Shown here: positions 34,517 to 43,134 of the stretch, in pieces | Position numbering within the stretch: the stretch's first letter is position 1 | Layout of the letters: each line of letters begins with the position of its first letter | NCBI GenBank assembly: GCA_017615275.1 | Contig: JAGAAO010000038.1 | Location: 56,544 to 120,543, forward strand | Source: Butyrivibrio sp. | GTDB lineage: Bacteria; Bacillota; Clostridia; Lachnospirales; Lachnospiraceae | Direction of reading: 5' to 3' | Length of the DNA: 64,000 bases | Made by a program: the position numbers and the translations under genes | The notes under the pieces: model-generated | The model's input: the letters and a program-made list of their open reading frames with translations, nothing else | Told to the model about the DNA's origin: nothing | Databases searched by the model: none

Positions 34517-35485
34517 TTACGTCATCAGCATCAGTTTTTGTTTGAGACATTCCAAGGTAATGTCGTCGGATTTTACCGAAACTTCGCCGTCTGTGTGAAC
34601 CCACATCGGAAGCATGGTCTTTATGTGTATCTTGGAAGTTCTGTATTTGTATACGCCTTTGAACATGTAGTGATGTCCGAATATAGCGAAGGGGAGTGCA
34701 AGGAACATCTTTGCTCTCTGCATATCACCGACTATACACAGATCGAACTTGCCGTCCGTGAGATCTGCTTTCGGTGCAAAGTTAAATCCGCCGCCTTCGT
34801 AGTGGTGTATCATCGTAGCGATAAAAAGAAAGTGCGACAAGTGCACTTTTTTACCGTTGTCAAATTCTATGTCGCAAGGTATCTTGTCGGCTTTAAGAAG
34901 CTGCTTGATCGCGATAATTCCGTAGGTCAGCTTTCCTAGACCTATCTTGTTAAAGAAGTTCTTGGTTCCGGATGAGAGAGCCTCTTCGCAGACTGCAGCG
35001 TCAAAACCTATTCCTGAACTTACATCGAAGTATCTGACTTTTCCAATCTCGCTTTCATGAAGCCTTGAGATGGGCTTTGTCATAGTGTTGTAGGTGAGTT
35101 TTCCTATGTCGAGAGTCCTTCTGACTTTTCCCTCCGTTACTCTTTTTAACAGATCGTCGTATTCTTTTGGATAATTGAGATCTCTTGAGAAATCATTACT
35201 TGATCCGATTGGAACATAACCGACTACAACTTTATCAAAATCGGTGATTCCGTTGATGGCCTCGTTTAGAGTTCCGTCGCCTCCGAGAACTATGACCTTA
35301 ATGGGAAGCTCTGATTCATCCGCTGATTCGATGAACTTAGACATGAGCTTAGATGCGTGCCCCGGACCTTCTGTGTAGGCGGGGGTGTAGTCGATACCGG
35401 CTGAGATAAATTTATTTTCAAGTCCGGTCCAGATATCTTTTCCCTTGCCGGATCTTGCTGATGGATTGACAATGCAGTAATACAT
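34517..35485 (-). CDS. Diacylglycerol/lipid kinase family protein (YegS/BmrU-like)
   Basis: A 322-residue lipid kinase. The N-terminal catalytic domain has the nucleotide-binding VLGGDGTLNEAING (about 68-81), GSSNDFSRDL and a downstream SSGIGFDAAVCEEA. The C-terminal beta-sandwich ends with VHTDGEVS. These enzymes phosphorylate diacylglycerol or related lipids at the membrane. The gene converges on the PAP2 phosphatase at a shared terminator; the two enzyme types catalyse opposing reactions on similar lipids, but they are not in one operon. Confidence 0.92.
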   Translation of the reverse strand: MYYCIVNPSARSGKGKDIWTGLENKFISAGIDYTPAYTEGPGHASKLMSKFIESADESELPIKVIVLGGDGTLNEAINGITDFDKVVVGYVPIGSSNDFSRDLNYPKEYDDLLKRVTEGKVRRTLDIGKLTYNTMTKPISRLHESEIGKVRYFDVSSGIGFDAAVCEEALSSGTKNFFNKIGLGKLTYGIIAIKQLLKADKIPCDIEFDNGKKVHLSHFLFIATMIHHYEGGGFNFAPKADLTDGKFDLCIVGDMQRAKMFLALPFAIFGHHYMFKGVYKYRTSKIHIKTMLPMWVHTDGEVSVKSDDITLECLKQKLMLMT

Positions 35486-35616
35486 ATGCGTCCTCTGTTA
35501 AAAAAATAATTAATCGAGAACATTATAGCATTTTTTTTTATTATATGGTACGATATGCAAGATGTTGCTTTAGCACATTAAATTGACGAATAAACCAAGT
35601 ATCCGGAGGAGTTGAA

Positions 35617-36855
35617 ATGTATTCATTGGACGAAGTCAGAAAGATTGACCCTGAAATTGCTTCATTGATAGAAGCTGAAGTTGAGCGCCAGAACAATCAT
35701 ATCGAGCTTATTGCATCAGAAAACTGGACAAGCAAAGCTGTTATGTCTGCAATGGGAAGCCCTCTTACAAACAAGTATGCTGAGGGATTACCCGGAAAAA
35801 GATATTACGGCGGATGTCACGTAGTTGATGAAGTTGAAAAGATCGCAATTGAGAGAGCAAAAGAGCTTTTCCACTGCGATTATGCTAATGTTCAGCCTCA
35901 TTCCGGGGCACAGGCTAATCTGGCTGTTCAGTTCGCGCTTTTACAGCCCGGTGATACCATCATGGGTATGAATCTCAGCCAGGGTGGTCACCTTACTCAC
36001 GGAAGCCCGGCTAACATTTCAGGTACATATTTCAAGGTAGTTCCTTACGGAGTTGACGATAACGGTGTGCTCGATTACGATGCAATGTACAAGCTTGCTG
36101 TAGAGCATAAGCCCAAGCTTATAATTGCTGGTGCATCTGCTTACTGCAGAACCATCGACTTTAAGAAATTCAGAGAAGCTGCTGACGCATGCGGAGCAAT
36201 CCTCATGGTTGACATGGCACACATTGCAGGTCTTGTGGCTGCAGGTGTTCATCCCAGTCCTTTCCCTTATGCAGATGTTGTTACAACAACAACTCATAAG
36301 ACACTCAGAGGACCCAGAGGAGGACTTATCCTTTGGAATCAGTCAGCTCAGGACAAGTTCAAGATCAACAAGGCTGTATTCCCCGGAATTCAGGGCGGCC
36401 CTCTTGAGCACGTTATCGCAGCTAAGGCTGTATGCTTCAAGGAAGCACTTACACCTGAGTTTACAGAGTATGGTAAGAAGGTTGTTTCCAATGCAAAGGC
36501 TCTTTGCGACGGTCTCATGAAGAGAGGCGTTCAGATCGTATCAGGCGGTACAGATAATCACCTTATGCTTGTGGATCTTACAAACTTCGGCCTTACAGGT
36601 AAAGAGGTTGAGGCATGGCTTGATGATGCACATATCACAGCCAACAAGAACACTATCCCCAACGAGCAGCAGTCCCCTTTTGTAACAAGCGGAATCCGTC
36701 TAGGAACACCTGCCGTTACAACAAGAGGCATGAACGAAGAGGATATGGACAAGATCGCAGAGGCAATCGCTGTTGTTATCAAAAGCAAGGGCGAGAAGAA
36801 CGATGAGGCACGCGCTATCATCAAGACTCTCACAGACAAGTATCCTTTGGACTGA
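35617..36855 (+). CDS. glyA: Serine hydroxymethyltransferase
   Basis: GlyA interconverts serine and glycine with tetrahydrofolate, the main source of one-carbon units. It is a full-length 412-residue PLP enzyme with [24 protein letters not shown], the PLP-binding Lys228 in [14 protein letters not shown] and [10 protein letters not shown]-like [15 protein letters not shown] near the C-terminus. CCGGAGGAG precedes ATG 35617. It is monocistronic with a terminator at 36914-36945. Confidence 0.97.
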   Translation: MYSLDEVRKIDPEIASLIEAEVERQNNHIELIASENWTSKAVMSAMGSPLTNKYAEGLPGKRYYGGCHVVDEVEKIAIERAKELFHCDYANVQPHSGAQANLAVQFALLQPGDTIMGMNLSQGGHLTHGSPANISGTYFKVVPYGVDDNGVLDYDAMYKLAVEHKPKLIIAGASAYCRTIDFKKFREAADACGAILMVDMAHIAGLVAAGVHPSPFPYADVVTTTTHKTLRGPRGGLILWNQSAQDKFKINKAVFPGIQGGPLEHVIAAKAVCFKEALTPEFTEYGKKVVSNAKALCDGLMKRGVQIVSGGTDNHLMLVDLTNFGLTGKEVEAWLDDAHITANKNTIPNEQQSPFVTSGIRLGTPAVTTRGMNEEDMDKIAEAIAVVIKSKGEKNDEARAIIKTLTDKYPLD

Positions 36856-36913
36856 TCTTTGGATGAAACGAGGATTTGATCATCGTTCTCCTAAATTATT
36901 ATAATGATTTTGA

Positions 36914-36945
36914 AGCCGATCTCCCGCAATCAGGAGATCGGTTTT
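36914..36945 (+). terminator. Terminator after glyA
   Basis: CCGATCTCC / GGAGATCGG nine-base stem with an 8-base loop and a T-run. Confidence 0.9.
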
Positions 36946-36946
36946 T

Positions 36947-37193
36947 CTATTTCATATCATTTGCTATTTGAAATTTTTTATAAATATCAGTAAATTATTT
37001 TGAGCGATTTTTTTGATTAATTAAACTGTCGAAAGCTTTAATGCATTACAAATCCTATGGACACAGGCTTTGTATTTTAAGAAAAAATGATGGTGGAATT
37101 GTGTGAATAGCATAAACAATTAAAATAAATCACAGATTTTTCAACAATAAGAATGTTAAAATCTAAATAAATGAACCAAATTGCTAAAATGTA
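36947..37193. other. AT-rich intergenic stretch with no gene seen
   Basis: About 250 bases of very AT-rich DNA between the glyA terminator and the promoter at 37194. No ORF of useful length, RNA fold or repeat was recognised. A-rich tracts just upstream of 37194 could act as an UP element. Confidence 0.6.
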
Positions 37194-37222
37194 TTGACAA
37201 ATTATTGGGCGGTAAATATAAT
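37194..37222 (+). promoter_or_regulatory. Perfect consensus sigma-A promoter
   Basis: TTGACA (37194-37199), exactly 17 bases, TATAAT (37217-37222): both hexamers match consensus, the strongest promoter in the window. The expected start is near 37229. It drives the non-coding transcript described next. Confidence 0.9.
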
Positions 37223-37228
37223 AAAAAC

Positions 37229-37603
37229 AGATAGAGAGACATTCACATAAAAAAATACTTCCGCTTGTTCTTTAATCCTTCGAACGGGTGGAAAGAAAGG
37301 TAGGTACGGTCCAAAGGGATAGTTAATTAAAATATTCAAAGAAAGGATGGTAAACTCCACCAGACAATTTGGACTAAGAAGTTAGGTAAAGTGTAAGGAT
37401 TGAAAATACAGCTCTTCCGGTACATGACGTGTGGTTATGACAATATCTACATCTTGCAACCACTGCATCTGAATGCAAAAATGAATGGAAAGATGAGGCT
37501 GGGAATATGGAGGACGGTCCGTTGTACGTAGAAAATGATAGTATAGATGGGTACTCGGTATAGGGCAGAAGCAGGTAATATGATGAAGCTTCTGCCCTTT
37601 GAT
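37229..37603 (+). ncRNA. Candidate structured non-coding RNA (~375 nt), class not recognised
   Basis: A perfect promoter opens this region and a 10-base terminator stem (37563-37572 with 37588-37597, then a T-rich tail) closes it. No long ORF lies between. Visible local folds: a 12-pair hairpin 37259-37270 / 37282-37293; a stem 37308-37315 / 37368-37375; GTGGTT/AACCAC at 37431-37436 / 37458-37463; and a TGCAT-CTGA-ATGCA tetraloop hairpin at 37464-37477. I did not find RNase P, tmRNA, SRP or T-box signatures. It may be an independent RNA or a long attenuator leader for the GH3-like gene at 37694. A chance 18-codon ORF lies near the end. Confidence 0.6.
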
Positions 37604-37693
37604 TATGTCCGTTAATGTGATAGAATAATTATAAGTAAAAGGAAGAGCTTAATAATTAGCATTTCCAAAGAGTAAATTAATAACGGGGATAAT

Positions 37694-39055
37694 ATGAGTA
37701 AGAAAATTGAACAAGATTTTGATGAAAAAAGGTTGGAGAGGAGACAGAGAAGAAAACGTAATCAGATAACGGCGTATTCTATACTGGCTGTAATTCTGAT
37801 GTTCATTACGGCATCTGTCTTTTCATGCATATATTCCCTTAATAAGGTGTTCGGCAAGACTAAGGACGAACAGGGAATTGAGGCGGCAGAAGAAGGAAGT
37901 TCGAAGGAAGTTGTTATCGAATCTCCGGGGGCTGTTGAGGAAGAGGAATACCTTGTTTCCAATGATGAGCTTTTGGATGGAATTGTCGACACATGTATAA
38001 AGGATATGTCCTTGGAAGATAAGGTTGCGGGGTTATTTATAGTGACTCCCGAGCAGCTTACGGGAGTATCTACAGCTGTCAAGGCAGGGAGCGGAACCAA
38101 GGATGCTCTCATGAAGTATGCGGTTGGCGGTCTGGTTTATTTTTCCAAAAATATCAAAAATGAAGAGCAGATTACAGAAATGCTGGATGAAACTTCCACA
38201 ATGAGTAAGTATCCGGTATTTACTTTGGTTGCAGAGGACGGAAGTAAGAGCGGAGCAATTTCGTCCAAGATCAACATAGAAAACGTAGCAACTGTTACCG
38301 ATTCGGATTCAGCACATACAACTGCTATGGCGGTCGGTAATGCAATGTACAAATACGGCTTTAATTTCAATATTTCACCTGCCATAGCTTATTCATCAAA
38401 AACATCTGATGATGCAGAGCTTGAAAAAGCTAAGGACATCGCGGTTTCTTTTTCTGAGGGTCTTATAGAGTCGGGAATGGTATCATGTTTCGATTCTTTC
38501 CCGTCCAAGGTAGACGCATCGGCAGATAAGACAGAAGTGGATAAGAGCGCAGATGATCTTGAAGCAGCTGAGTATAAAGTGTTCAAGGAAGCTATTGCCA
38601 ATGACAGCGTAAATGCGATCATGGTTTCGGCGGCGTCATATCCAAATGTAGAGAATGACAATTCTCCGGCTTGTCTTTCCAAGACAATGATCACAGATCA
38701 GCTCAGAGGTCACCTTGGATTCGGAGGTATAGTGCTCACAGATTCGCTTAGTTCTCCTGCTGTAACCAAGAATTACAAGTCAGATGAAGCTGCAGTTGCA
38801 GCAATTCAGGCGGGCGCCGATATGATCTATCTTCCCGAAAACTTCGAAGAGGCGTATAATGGTGTATTGAAGGCTGTCAAGGATGGCACTATTACTGAGG
38901 ACAGAATCAATGAGTCACTCAGAAGAATATATAAGATCAAGTATGCCGGAAGAATGGATGTGATCCAGGAGAACAATGACAGTTCCGACGAGCCTGCACA
39001 GGATGCGGCATCGGAGGAAGCATCCGATACATCTTCCGAAGCTGCTGATACTTGA
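37694..39055 (+). CDS. Membrane-anchored GH3-like protein, probably catalytically impaired
   Basis: A 453-residue protein. A basic N-terminus precedes a membrane anchor at about 24-46. A glycoside hydrolase family 3 N-terminal domain (NagZ type, about 95-425) contains MSLEDKVAGLFIV and GIVLTDSLS with the nucleophile-position Asp350. The conserved KHFPGH acid/base loop of NagZ is replaced by VSCFDSFPS at about 263-271, so hydrolysis is doubtful. A Ser/Asp/Glu-rich tail ends the protein. It lies 25 bp before the first VTC gene and may be a glycan-binding partner of that module. Confidence 0.8.
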   Translation: MSKKIEQDFDEKRLERRQRRKRNQITAYSILAVILMFITASVFSCIYSLNKVFGKTKDEQGIEAAEEGSSKEVVIESPGAVEEEEYLVSNDELLDGIVDTCIKDMSLEDKVAGLFIVTPEQLTGVSTAVKAGSGTKDALMKYAVGGLVYFSKNIKNEEQITEMLDETSTMSKYPVFTLVAEDGSKSGAISSKINIENVATVTDSDSAHTTAMAVGNAMYKYGFNFNISPAIAYSSKTSDDAELEKAKDIAVSFSEGLIESGMVSCFDSFPSKVDASADKTEVDKSADDLEAAEYKVFKEAIANDSVNAIMVSAASYPNVENDNSPACLSKTMITDQLRGHLGFGGIVLTDSLSSPAVTKNYKSDEAAVAAIQAGADMIYLPENFEEAYNGVLKAVKDGTITEDRINESLRRIYKIKYAGRMDVIQENNDSSDEPAQDAASEEASDTSSEAADT

Positions 39056-39080
39056 ACCTGTTGGTATACATGGTGGCATA

Positions 39081-39806
39081 ATGAGCAAATACAGAAACGA
39101 ATGGAAATACCTGATAAATTACGGTGAGTATGAAGCTTTGAAGACGCGCATGGGTCCGTATTTTCATATGGATCCCAACGCAATCGACGGAGAGTATATT
39201 ATTCGAAGCTTGTATTTTGATGATATTAAGAACAGTGCCTATGAAGAAAAAGATATGGGTGTGTTCTTCAGAAAAAAATACCGCATCAGAATATACAATT
39301 TTTCCGATTCGAGCATCAAGCTTGAGAGAAAAATAAAAAAAGGCAGTTATATATTCAAAGAAGCAGCGGAGCTCACCAAAGAAGAAGTCTATAAGATAAT
39401 AAACGGCGATTATGACTTTCTGCTTAGGAGTGAAAATAACCTATGCAGAGAGTTTTATTATGAGTGCATAAGCAATTTTATGCGTCCCAGAGTCATAGTC
39501 GATTATGACAGAACTCCATACATCATGGATTCTGGAACAGTCAGGATTACTTTTGACAAAAGAGTGCGGGCGGGAATCGGCAGTTTTGATATATTTGATC
39601 CAAATCTCCCTACACTGTCTGCACTTCCTGCGGATAAGATGATAATGGAGATCAAGTTTACGGAGTTTTTGCCTAAGATAGTTAAGGATCTGGCACCTCC
39701 TGACAGCAGTGAATTTGTCGCAGCATCCAAGTATGTTCTGTGCTGTGATAAGACCAAATACTTAAACGAATATGCATATTACACAGACGAGAGGAGTCTC
39801 ATATGA
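39081..39806 (+). CDS. VTC domain polyphosphate polymerase-like protein, copy 1
   Basis: A 241-residue VTC domain (CYTH-like triphosphate tunnel fold). Typical tunnel residues appear in NEWKYLI (ExK), YIIRSLYFDD, KYRIRIYNF, IKLERKIK and VDYDRTPY, plus MIMEIKFTEFLP near the end. In yeast Vtc4 this fold makes polyphosphate from ATP; bacterial members next to DUF4956 and CotH genes are less understood. ATG 39081 is preferred to the in-frame extension that runs into the GH3 gene. Its stop overlaps the DUF4956 gene by 4 bp. Confidence 0.88.
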   Translation: MSKYRNEWKYLINYGEYEALKTRMGPYFHMDPNAIDGEYIIRSLYFDDIKNSAYEEKDMGVFFRKKYRIRIYNFSDSSIKLERKIKKGSYIFKEAAELTKEEVYKIINGDYDFLLRSENNLCREFYYECISNFMRPRVIVDYDRTPYIMDSGTVRITFDKRVRAGIGSFDIFDPNLPTLSALPADKMIMEIKFTEFLPKIVKDLAPPDSSEFVAASKYVLCCDKTKYLNEYAYYTDERSLI

Positions 39807-40471
39807 GCATAAAAGATGTTATAAAGAAATCTATTTTAAATTCTTATTCCTATTCGGAGTTTGATTTTGTTAAGATCGCATTTTCACTTATAGTCGCACT
39901 TTTACTTGGAATTATGATCTTTCTGGTATATAAGAAGTTCTTTGCCGGAGTTGTCTTTTCCAAGAGCTTTGCGGTTACACTTATCGGTATGTGCGTTCTT
40001 ACATGTATGGTAACGCTGGCAATCAGCACCAATGTGGTTATTTCACTCGGTATGGTGGGTGCGCTTTCAATTGTCAGATTCAGAACTGCGATCAAAGATC
40101 CTCTTGATCTGTTGTATCTGTTCTGGTCTATAACAACGGGAATCACAGCGGGAGCCGGAATGTATGCGCTTACGATTGTTTCTGCGATTATCATGATAGC
40201 TATGATCGCATGCTTCTATGCAAAAGCGTCTGCGGGTCAGGTGTATGTTGCTGTTATCCATTATGATGGACAGGAGACTGCTGAAAAGGTCGCAAAGGCT
40301 TTTGAGAAGACAAAGCATTTTGTAAAATCAAAGACTATTCGCGGAAATACAACAGAGCTTGCGGTTGAAGTTTATGTGAAGAACGATGTGTTTGAATTTG
40401 AGAACAATCTCAGAAGCATCGAAAATGTAAAAGACGTTACATTCATTCAATACAATGGCGAATACAACTAA
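39803..40471 (+). CDS. DUF4956 membrane protein, copy 1
   Basis: A 222-residue protein with about four transmembrane segments in the first 140 residues and a soluble ferredoxin-like C-terminal domain. The DUF4956 core is seen in ISLGMVGALSIVRFRTAIKDP…FWSITTGI. Its function is unknown; the family nearly always neighbours a VTC-domain gene, and the 4-bp overlap here supports a joint role. It resembles the second copy at 44406. Confidence 0.9.
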   Translation: MSIKDVIKKSILNSYSYSEFDFVKIAFSLIVALLLGIMIFLVYKKFFAGVVFSKSFAVTLIGMCVLTCMVTLAISTNVVISLGMVGALSIVRFRTAIKDPLDLLYLFWSITTGITAGAGMYALTIVSAIIMIAMIACFYAKASAGQVYVAVIHYDGQETAEKVAKAFEKTKHFVKSKTIRGNTTELAVEVYVKNDVFEFENNLRSIENVKDVTFIQYNGEYN

Positions 40472-40547
40472 AGAAATACTCATAAAATCAGCGGTTCCAT
40501 TAAAAGATTATTAAATTAAGTTCATAAATCTTCCTATTTACGTTTTG

Positions 40548-40576
40548 TTGAAGTACAATTATTGTGCAGATATAGG
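40548..40576 (+). promoter_or_regulatory. Candidate promoter of the SHOCT-like gene
   Basis: TTGAAG (40548-40553), 17 bases, TATAGG (40571-40576), about 40 bases before the start codon. Confidence 0.45.
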
Positions 40577-40618
40577 ATGGAATCTTTGTCGCTACTTTGA
40601 CAAAGTGAAGGAGGTACT

Positions 40619-41491
40619 ATGGCAGATTTAAGTATAAACAGTCAGATATCGAATTCGCTGAATTCATCCGTAAATACACGTGGTGTTGAGAGCCGGAAAA
40701 CGGCAGATGCAAAGGATGTCAATACTCAGAACAGGAATCCCGATGAACGTTTACAGGACGTAAACAAAGACGCGGCAGCAAAAGCTGAAGAAGTTAAAGC
40801 ATCGGAATACGGACCTATCATAGCGCAGTCCGGTGATGGAGATACAGTTCGTGTAAAGAATGAGAATTCGGAGTTAAAGGCAGAAGAGAAAGACAGCGCC
40901 GCTACTATTTATGATGCTGCTAAGGGCGCTAACGAAAAGAAAGAAAAAGAAGATGTTCCCAACATCGATCTTCCCGAGAAGAAACCGGAGCCCGAAGAGG
41001 TTAAACCAAAAGAGACCGAAGTTCGTAAGGAAGAGCAGCAGAGAAGTAAGTACGATCTGACAGAGGAAGGCGAGAAAGAAAAACTTGCCAGGAAAACGGC
41101 TGAAAATGCCAGAAAAGAAACTGTCGAGGAGAGAAATCCCGAACTTGCAAACAGGCAGAATCAGGAGAAGATCTCAAAGGCAGGATCGAGTACTTACGCA
41201 GGCTACACTGATGCTCAGTTGGAGCAGATGTACTTAAGAGGGGATGTTTCCCAGATAGAGTACAATAAAGAGATTGAAGCCAGAGATGCTGCAAGAGAAG
41301 CAAGAATTGCCGAAGCAACCGAGAATTCCCGCAGGATGGTAGAGAACGAGGCGGAGTCAAGAGAAGCTGAGCGAACAGCTGAGATCGTCAATACTGTTCA
41401 GAACGGCAATGTTGCAGAAGGACCGGGAACGGTTCCGCTTGAAGCAAGACTTCAAGCAATACAGAACATAGATAATATGACCAATGGATAA
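40619..41491 (+). CDS. Low-complexity charged protein with SHOCT-like motif
   Basis: A 290-residue, highly charged, Glu/Lys/Ala/Asn-rich protein with no membrane segment or cysteine, expected to be largely disordered or helical. Around 197-222 a short YTDAQLEQMYLRGDVSQIEYNKEIE segment resembles the SHOCT (short C-terminal) helix pair found in oligomerising proteins. The C-terminal ~60 residues look like coiled coil. Function unknown. It starts after GAAGGAGG, has its own promoter and terminator, and sits between two VTC modules. Confidence 0.7.
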   Translation: MADLSINSQISNSLNSSVNTRGVESRKTADAKDVNTQNRNPDERLQDVNKDAAAKAEEVKASEYGPIIAQSGDGDTVRVKNENSELKAEEKDSAATIYDAAKGANEKKEKEDVPNIDLPEKKPEPEEVKPKETEVRKEEQQRSKYDLTEEGEKEKLARKTAENARKETVEERNPELANRQNQEKISKAGSSTYAGYTDAQLEQMYLRGDVSQIEYNKEIEARDAAREARIAEATENSRRMVENEAESREAERTAEIVNTVQNGNVAEGPGTVPLEARLQAIQNIDNMTNG

Positions 41492-41513
41492 ATAAAAAGA
41501 TAAATGCAAAGAA

Positions 41514-41550
41514 AAAGCATAGTCGGAATGTCCCGACTATGCTTTTATCT
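41514..41550 (+). terminator. Terminator after the SHOCT-like gene
   Basis: AAAAGCATAGTCGG and CCGACTATGCTTTT form a 14-base stem with a short loop; A and T runs at both ends would also serve a transcript arriving from the minus strand. Confidence 0.85.
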
Positions 41551-41594
41551 TTATAACATAAACCTTTGGGAGGCTATGGGCTTAATTATAATAA

Positions 41595-42131
41595 TTAGCG
41601 TGTGTAAATATGATCGCGTCTCTTGAAATACAGATAGTTAAATCCGATGAGTCCAAGCATCAGGAATATAAACACACGGCTGTAATAGTACTTTTTGTAT
41701 ATTGTATTAAGCATCGTAGTATGAATGATCGACTGTGCGATAAATGAAGTAAGTGCCAATATATAAGGCATTATCGCTGCTATTTTTACATATTTCTTTC
41801 TCTTAACGATAGAAATGCAGGCTACAACGATCGATACAACTATTGCAAAGGAAAAAATTGCGTTGATGAGATCGTTAAATGCCCATCCGTACGCCATTTC
41901 GTATCCTTTTTTTCCTCCTACATAGAAATGGTAGGAACTGACTAATGATGAAAAACCGGTTACCAGGTTGTGGAAGAATGCCCAAACGAACACTCCATAT
42001 AACAGGAAGCATTCCCACTCGCCCTTTGCCAGTGCATCACAGAATGAAATTCTTAATTTATCTAAAAAAAGAAGCGCGGCAGAATCTTTCAGGTTGTCAA
42101 TAGCTTTGGTGTAATTACTGTCTCTCTTCAT
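41595..42131 (-). CDS. Hypothetical four-helix membrane protein
   Basis: A 178-residue protein, not recognised. A charged N-terminal ~40 residues precede four hydrophobic segments at about 42-62, 85-108, 114-135 and 149-166, ending in a basic tail. AAAGGAAA precedes the ATG. It follows the lipoprotein gene on the minus strand by 51 bp and may be co-transcribed with it. No catalytic motif could be seen. Confidence 0.65.
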   Translation of the reverse strand: MKRDSNYTKAIDNLKDSAALLFLDKLRISFCDALAKGEWECFLLYGVFVWAFFHNLVTGFSSLVSSYHFYVGGKKGYEMAYGWAFNDLINAIFSFAIVVSIVVACISIVKRKKYVKIAAIMPYILALTSFIAQSIIHTTMLNTIYKKYYYSRVFIFLMLGLIGFNYLYFKRRDHIYTR

Positions 42132-42182
42132 AACAATTTTCCTTTCTCATATTCTTATCTATATATACATTGTGGGAACCGC

Positions 42183-42830
42183 TCAGCCCACAGTGAAGTT
42201 GTCTAACATTATAAGAGTCATTTTGTTTGTTTCTTTTTCAAAGACGAAAGTTAAAGCGTATCCGTCATATGTATATGTCATTACATGTGAAAGTTCTGTA
42301 TCATTTGCCTCAGTAGGCTCTCCGTAAATTCTTTTTATATCATCCTGAGTGTTGTAAAAATTTATTCCTCTGCCTGTTTTGGCGTTCTCGCCTGTAATTG
42401 CCAAAGTCACTATAGGTGTTTTGTCATCTTTTTTTACTGCTTCGACATAGAAGTTGTCGTATTTGTAAAAGTAGGAGGATTCATCCGAAGAATCCTTTGT
42501 GGGAGCTCCGAGCTCCTCGGTACAGTCGTTTAAGTCTCCGAAAAGTGAGATGTTCTTTCCTTTGCAGGTTATTATCGTATCGGGAAGCGAATACAGATGA
42601 TTCATATCTATCTTCCCGGAAGTTTTGCTTTCAGAAGTACCTGTGTCTGCATCAAGTGAAGATTCATGTGATGCGCCGCTTGCCGGTGATTCGGCGTCAG
42701 GCGTTTCATAATCATCAACACTCGTTTCAATAGTTTCTTCAATCTCTTTCTCGTTGGAGCCGCAAGCTGCAAGAGACAGAGCAATGGTCGTCATCAGCGC
42801 CGCTGTCAGTATATTTCTTTTTGTTTCCAT
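42183..42830 (-). CDS. Hypothetical secreted lipoprotein
   Basis: A 215-residue lipoprotein with signal and lipobox SLAACG (Cys23), an acidic Ser/Asp/Thr/Glu linker to about 75, then a compact mixed domain of ~140 residues (SLFGDLNDCTEELGAP … YTYDGYALTFVFEKETNKM). The latter pattern resembles small beta-rich lipoprotein domains common in Lachnospiraceae, with no assigned role. A good minus-strand promoter lies at 42911-42939. Confidence 0.7.
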   Translation of the reverse strand: METKRNILTAALMTTIALSLAACGSNEKEIEETIETSVDDYETPDAESPASGASHESSLDADTGTSESKTSGKIDMNHLYSLPDTIITCKGKNISLFGDLNDCTEELGAPTKDSSDESSYFYKYDNFYVEAVKKDDKTPIVTLAITGENAKTGRGINFYNTQDDIKRIYGEPTEANDTELSHVMTYTYDGYALTFVFEKETNKMTLIMLDNFTVG

Positions 42831-42910
42831 ATATATAATCCTTTATTGGTGAATATTTCATTAACTTATGTTCCTTTTTTCGCTTGGTGTGTATTAGTAT
42901 TGTTAATACA

Positions 42911-42939
42911 GGTATAACATAAATGATTTTGGGTGTCAA
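42911..42939 (-). promoter_or_regulatory. Promoter of the 42.2-kb lipoprotein gene
   Basis: On the minus strand, consensus TTGACA (42934-42939), 17 bases, TATACC (42911-42916). It accounts for much of the ~300-base gap, together with the divergent promoter at 43051. Confidence 0.65.
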
Positions 42940-43050
42940 TAAATGGAACCAAGGCAGATCCTGACTGGACGGAGGGGTATTCCGAAGTATTAAATCTGAC
43001 ATAGGCAGAATAACAAGTTATAGAAAAATTAATATTTTTTTAAAAACCTC

Positions 43051-43078
43051 TTGCGATTATAAAAAAAAAGTGTATAAT
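43051..43078 (+). promoter_or_regulatory. Promoter of the CotH/VTC/exopolysaccharide operon
   Basis: TTGCGA (43051-43056), 16-base A-rich spacer, TATAAT (43073-43078), 57 bases before the first gene of the 43.1-51.7 kb gene run. Confidence 0.65.
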
Positions 43079-43134
43079 TGTGAAAGTTGTGTGGTGATAT
43101 TGTGTTTAAATTGTGAAACGGTGGTACATAATTA

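Noticed and set aside
37229-37603. RNase P RNA, tmRNA or T-box leader
   Set aside because: No GAGGAAAGUCC block, no 3-prime CCA with tag ORF, and no T-box GGUGGNACCGCG-type sequence before the terminator. The GGGTGGAAAG near the start is in the wrong place.
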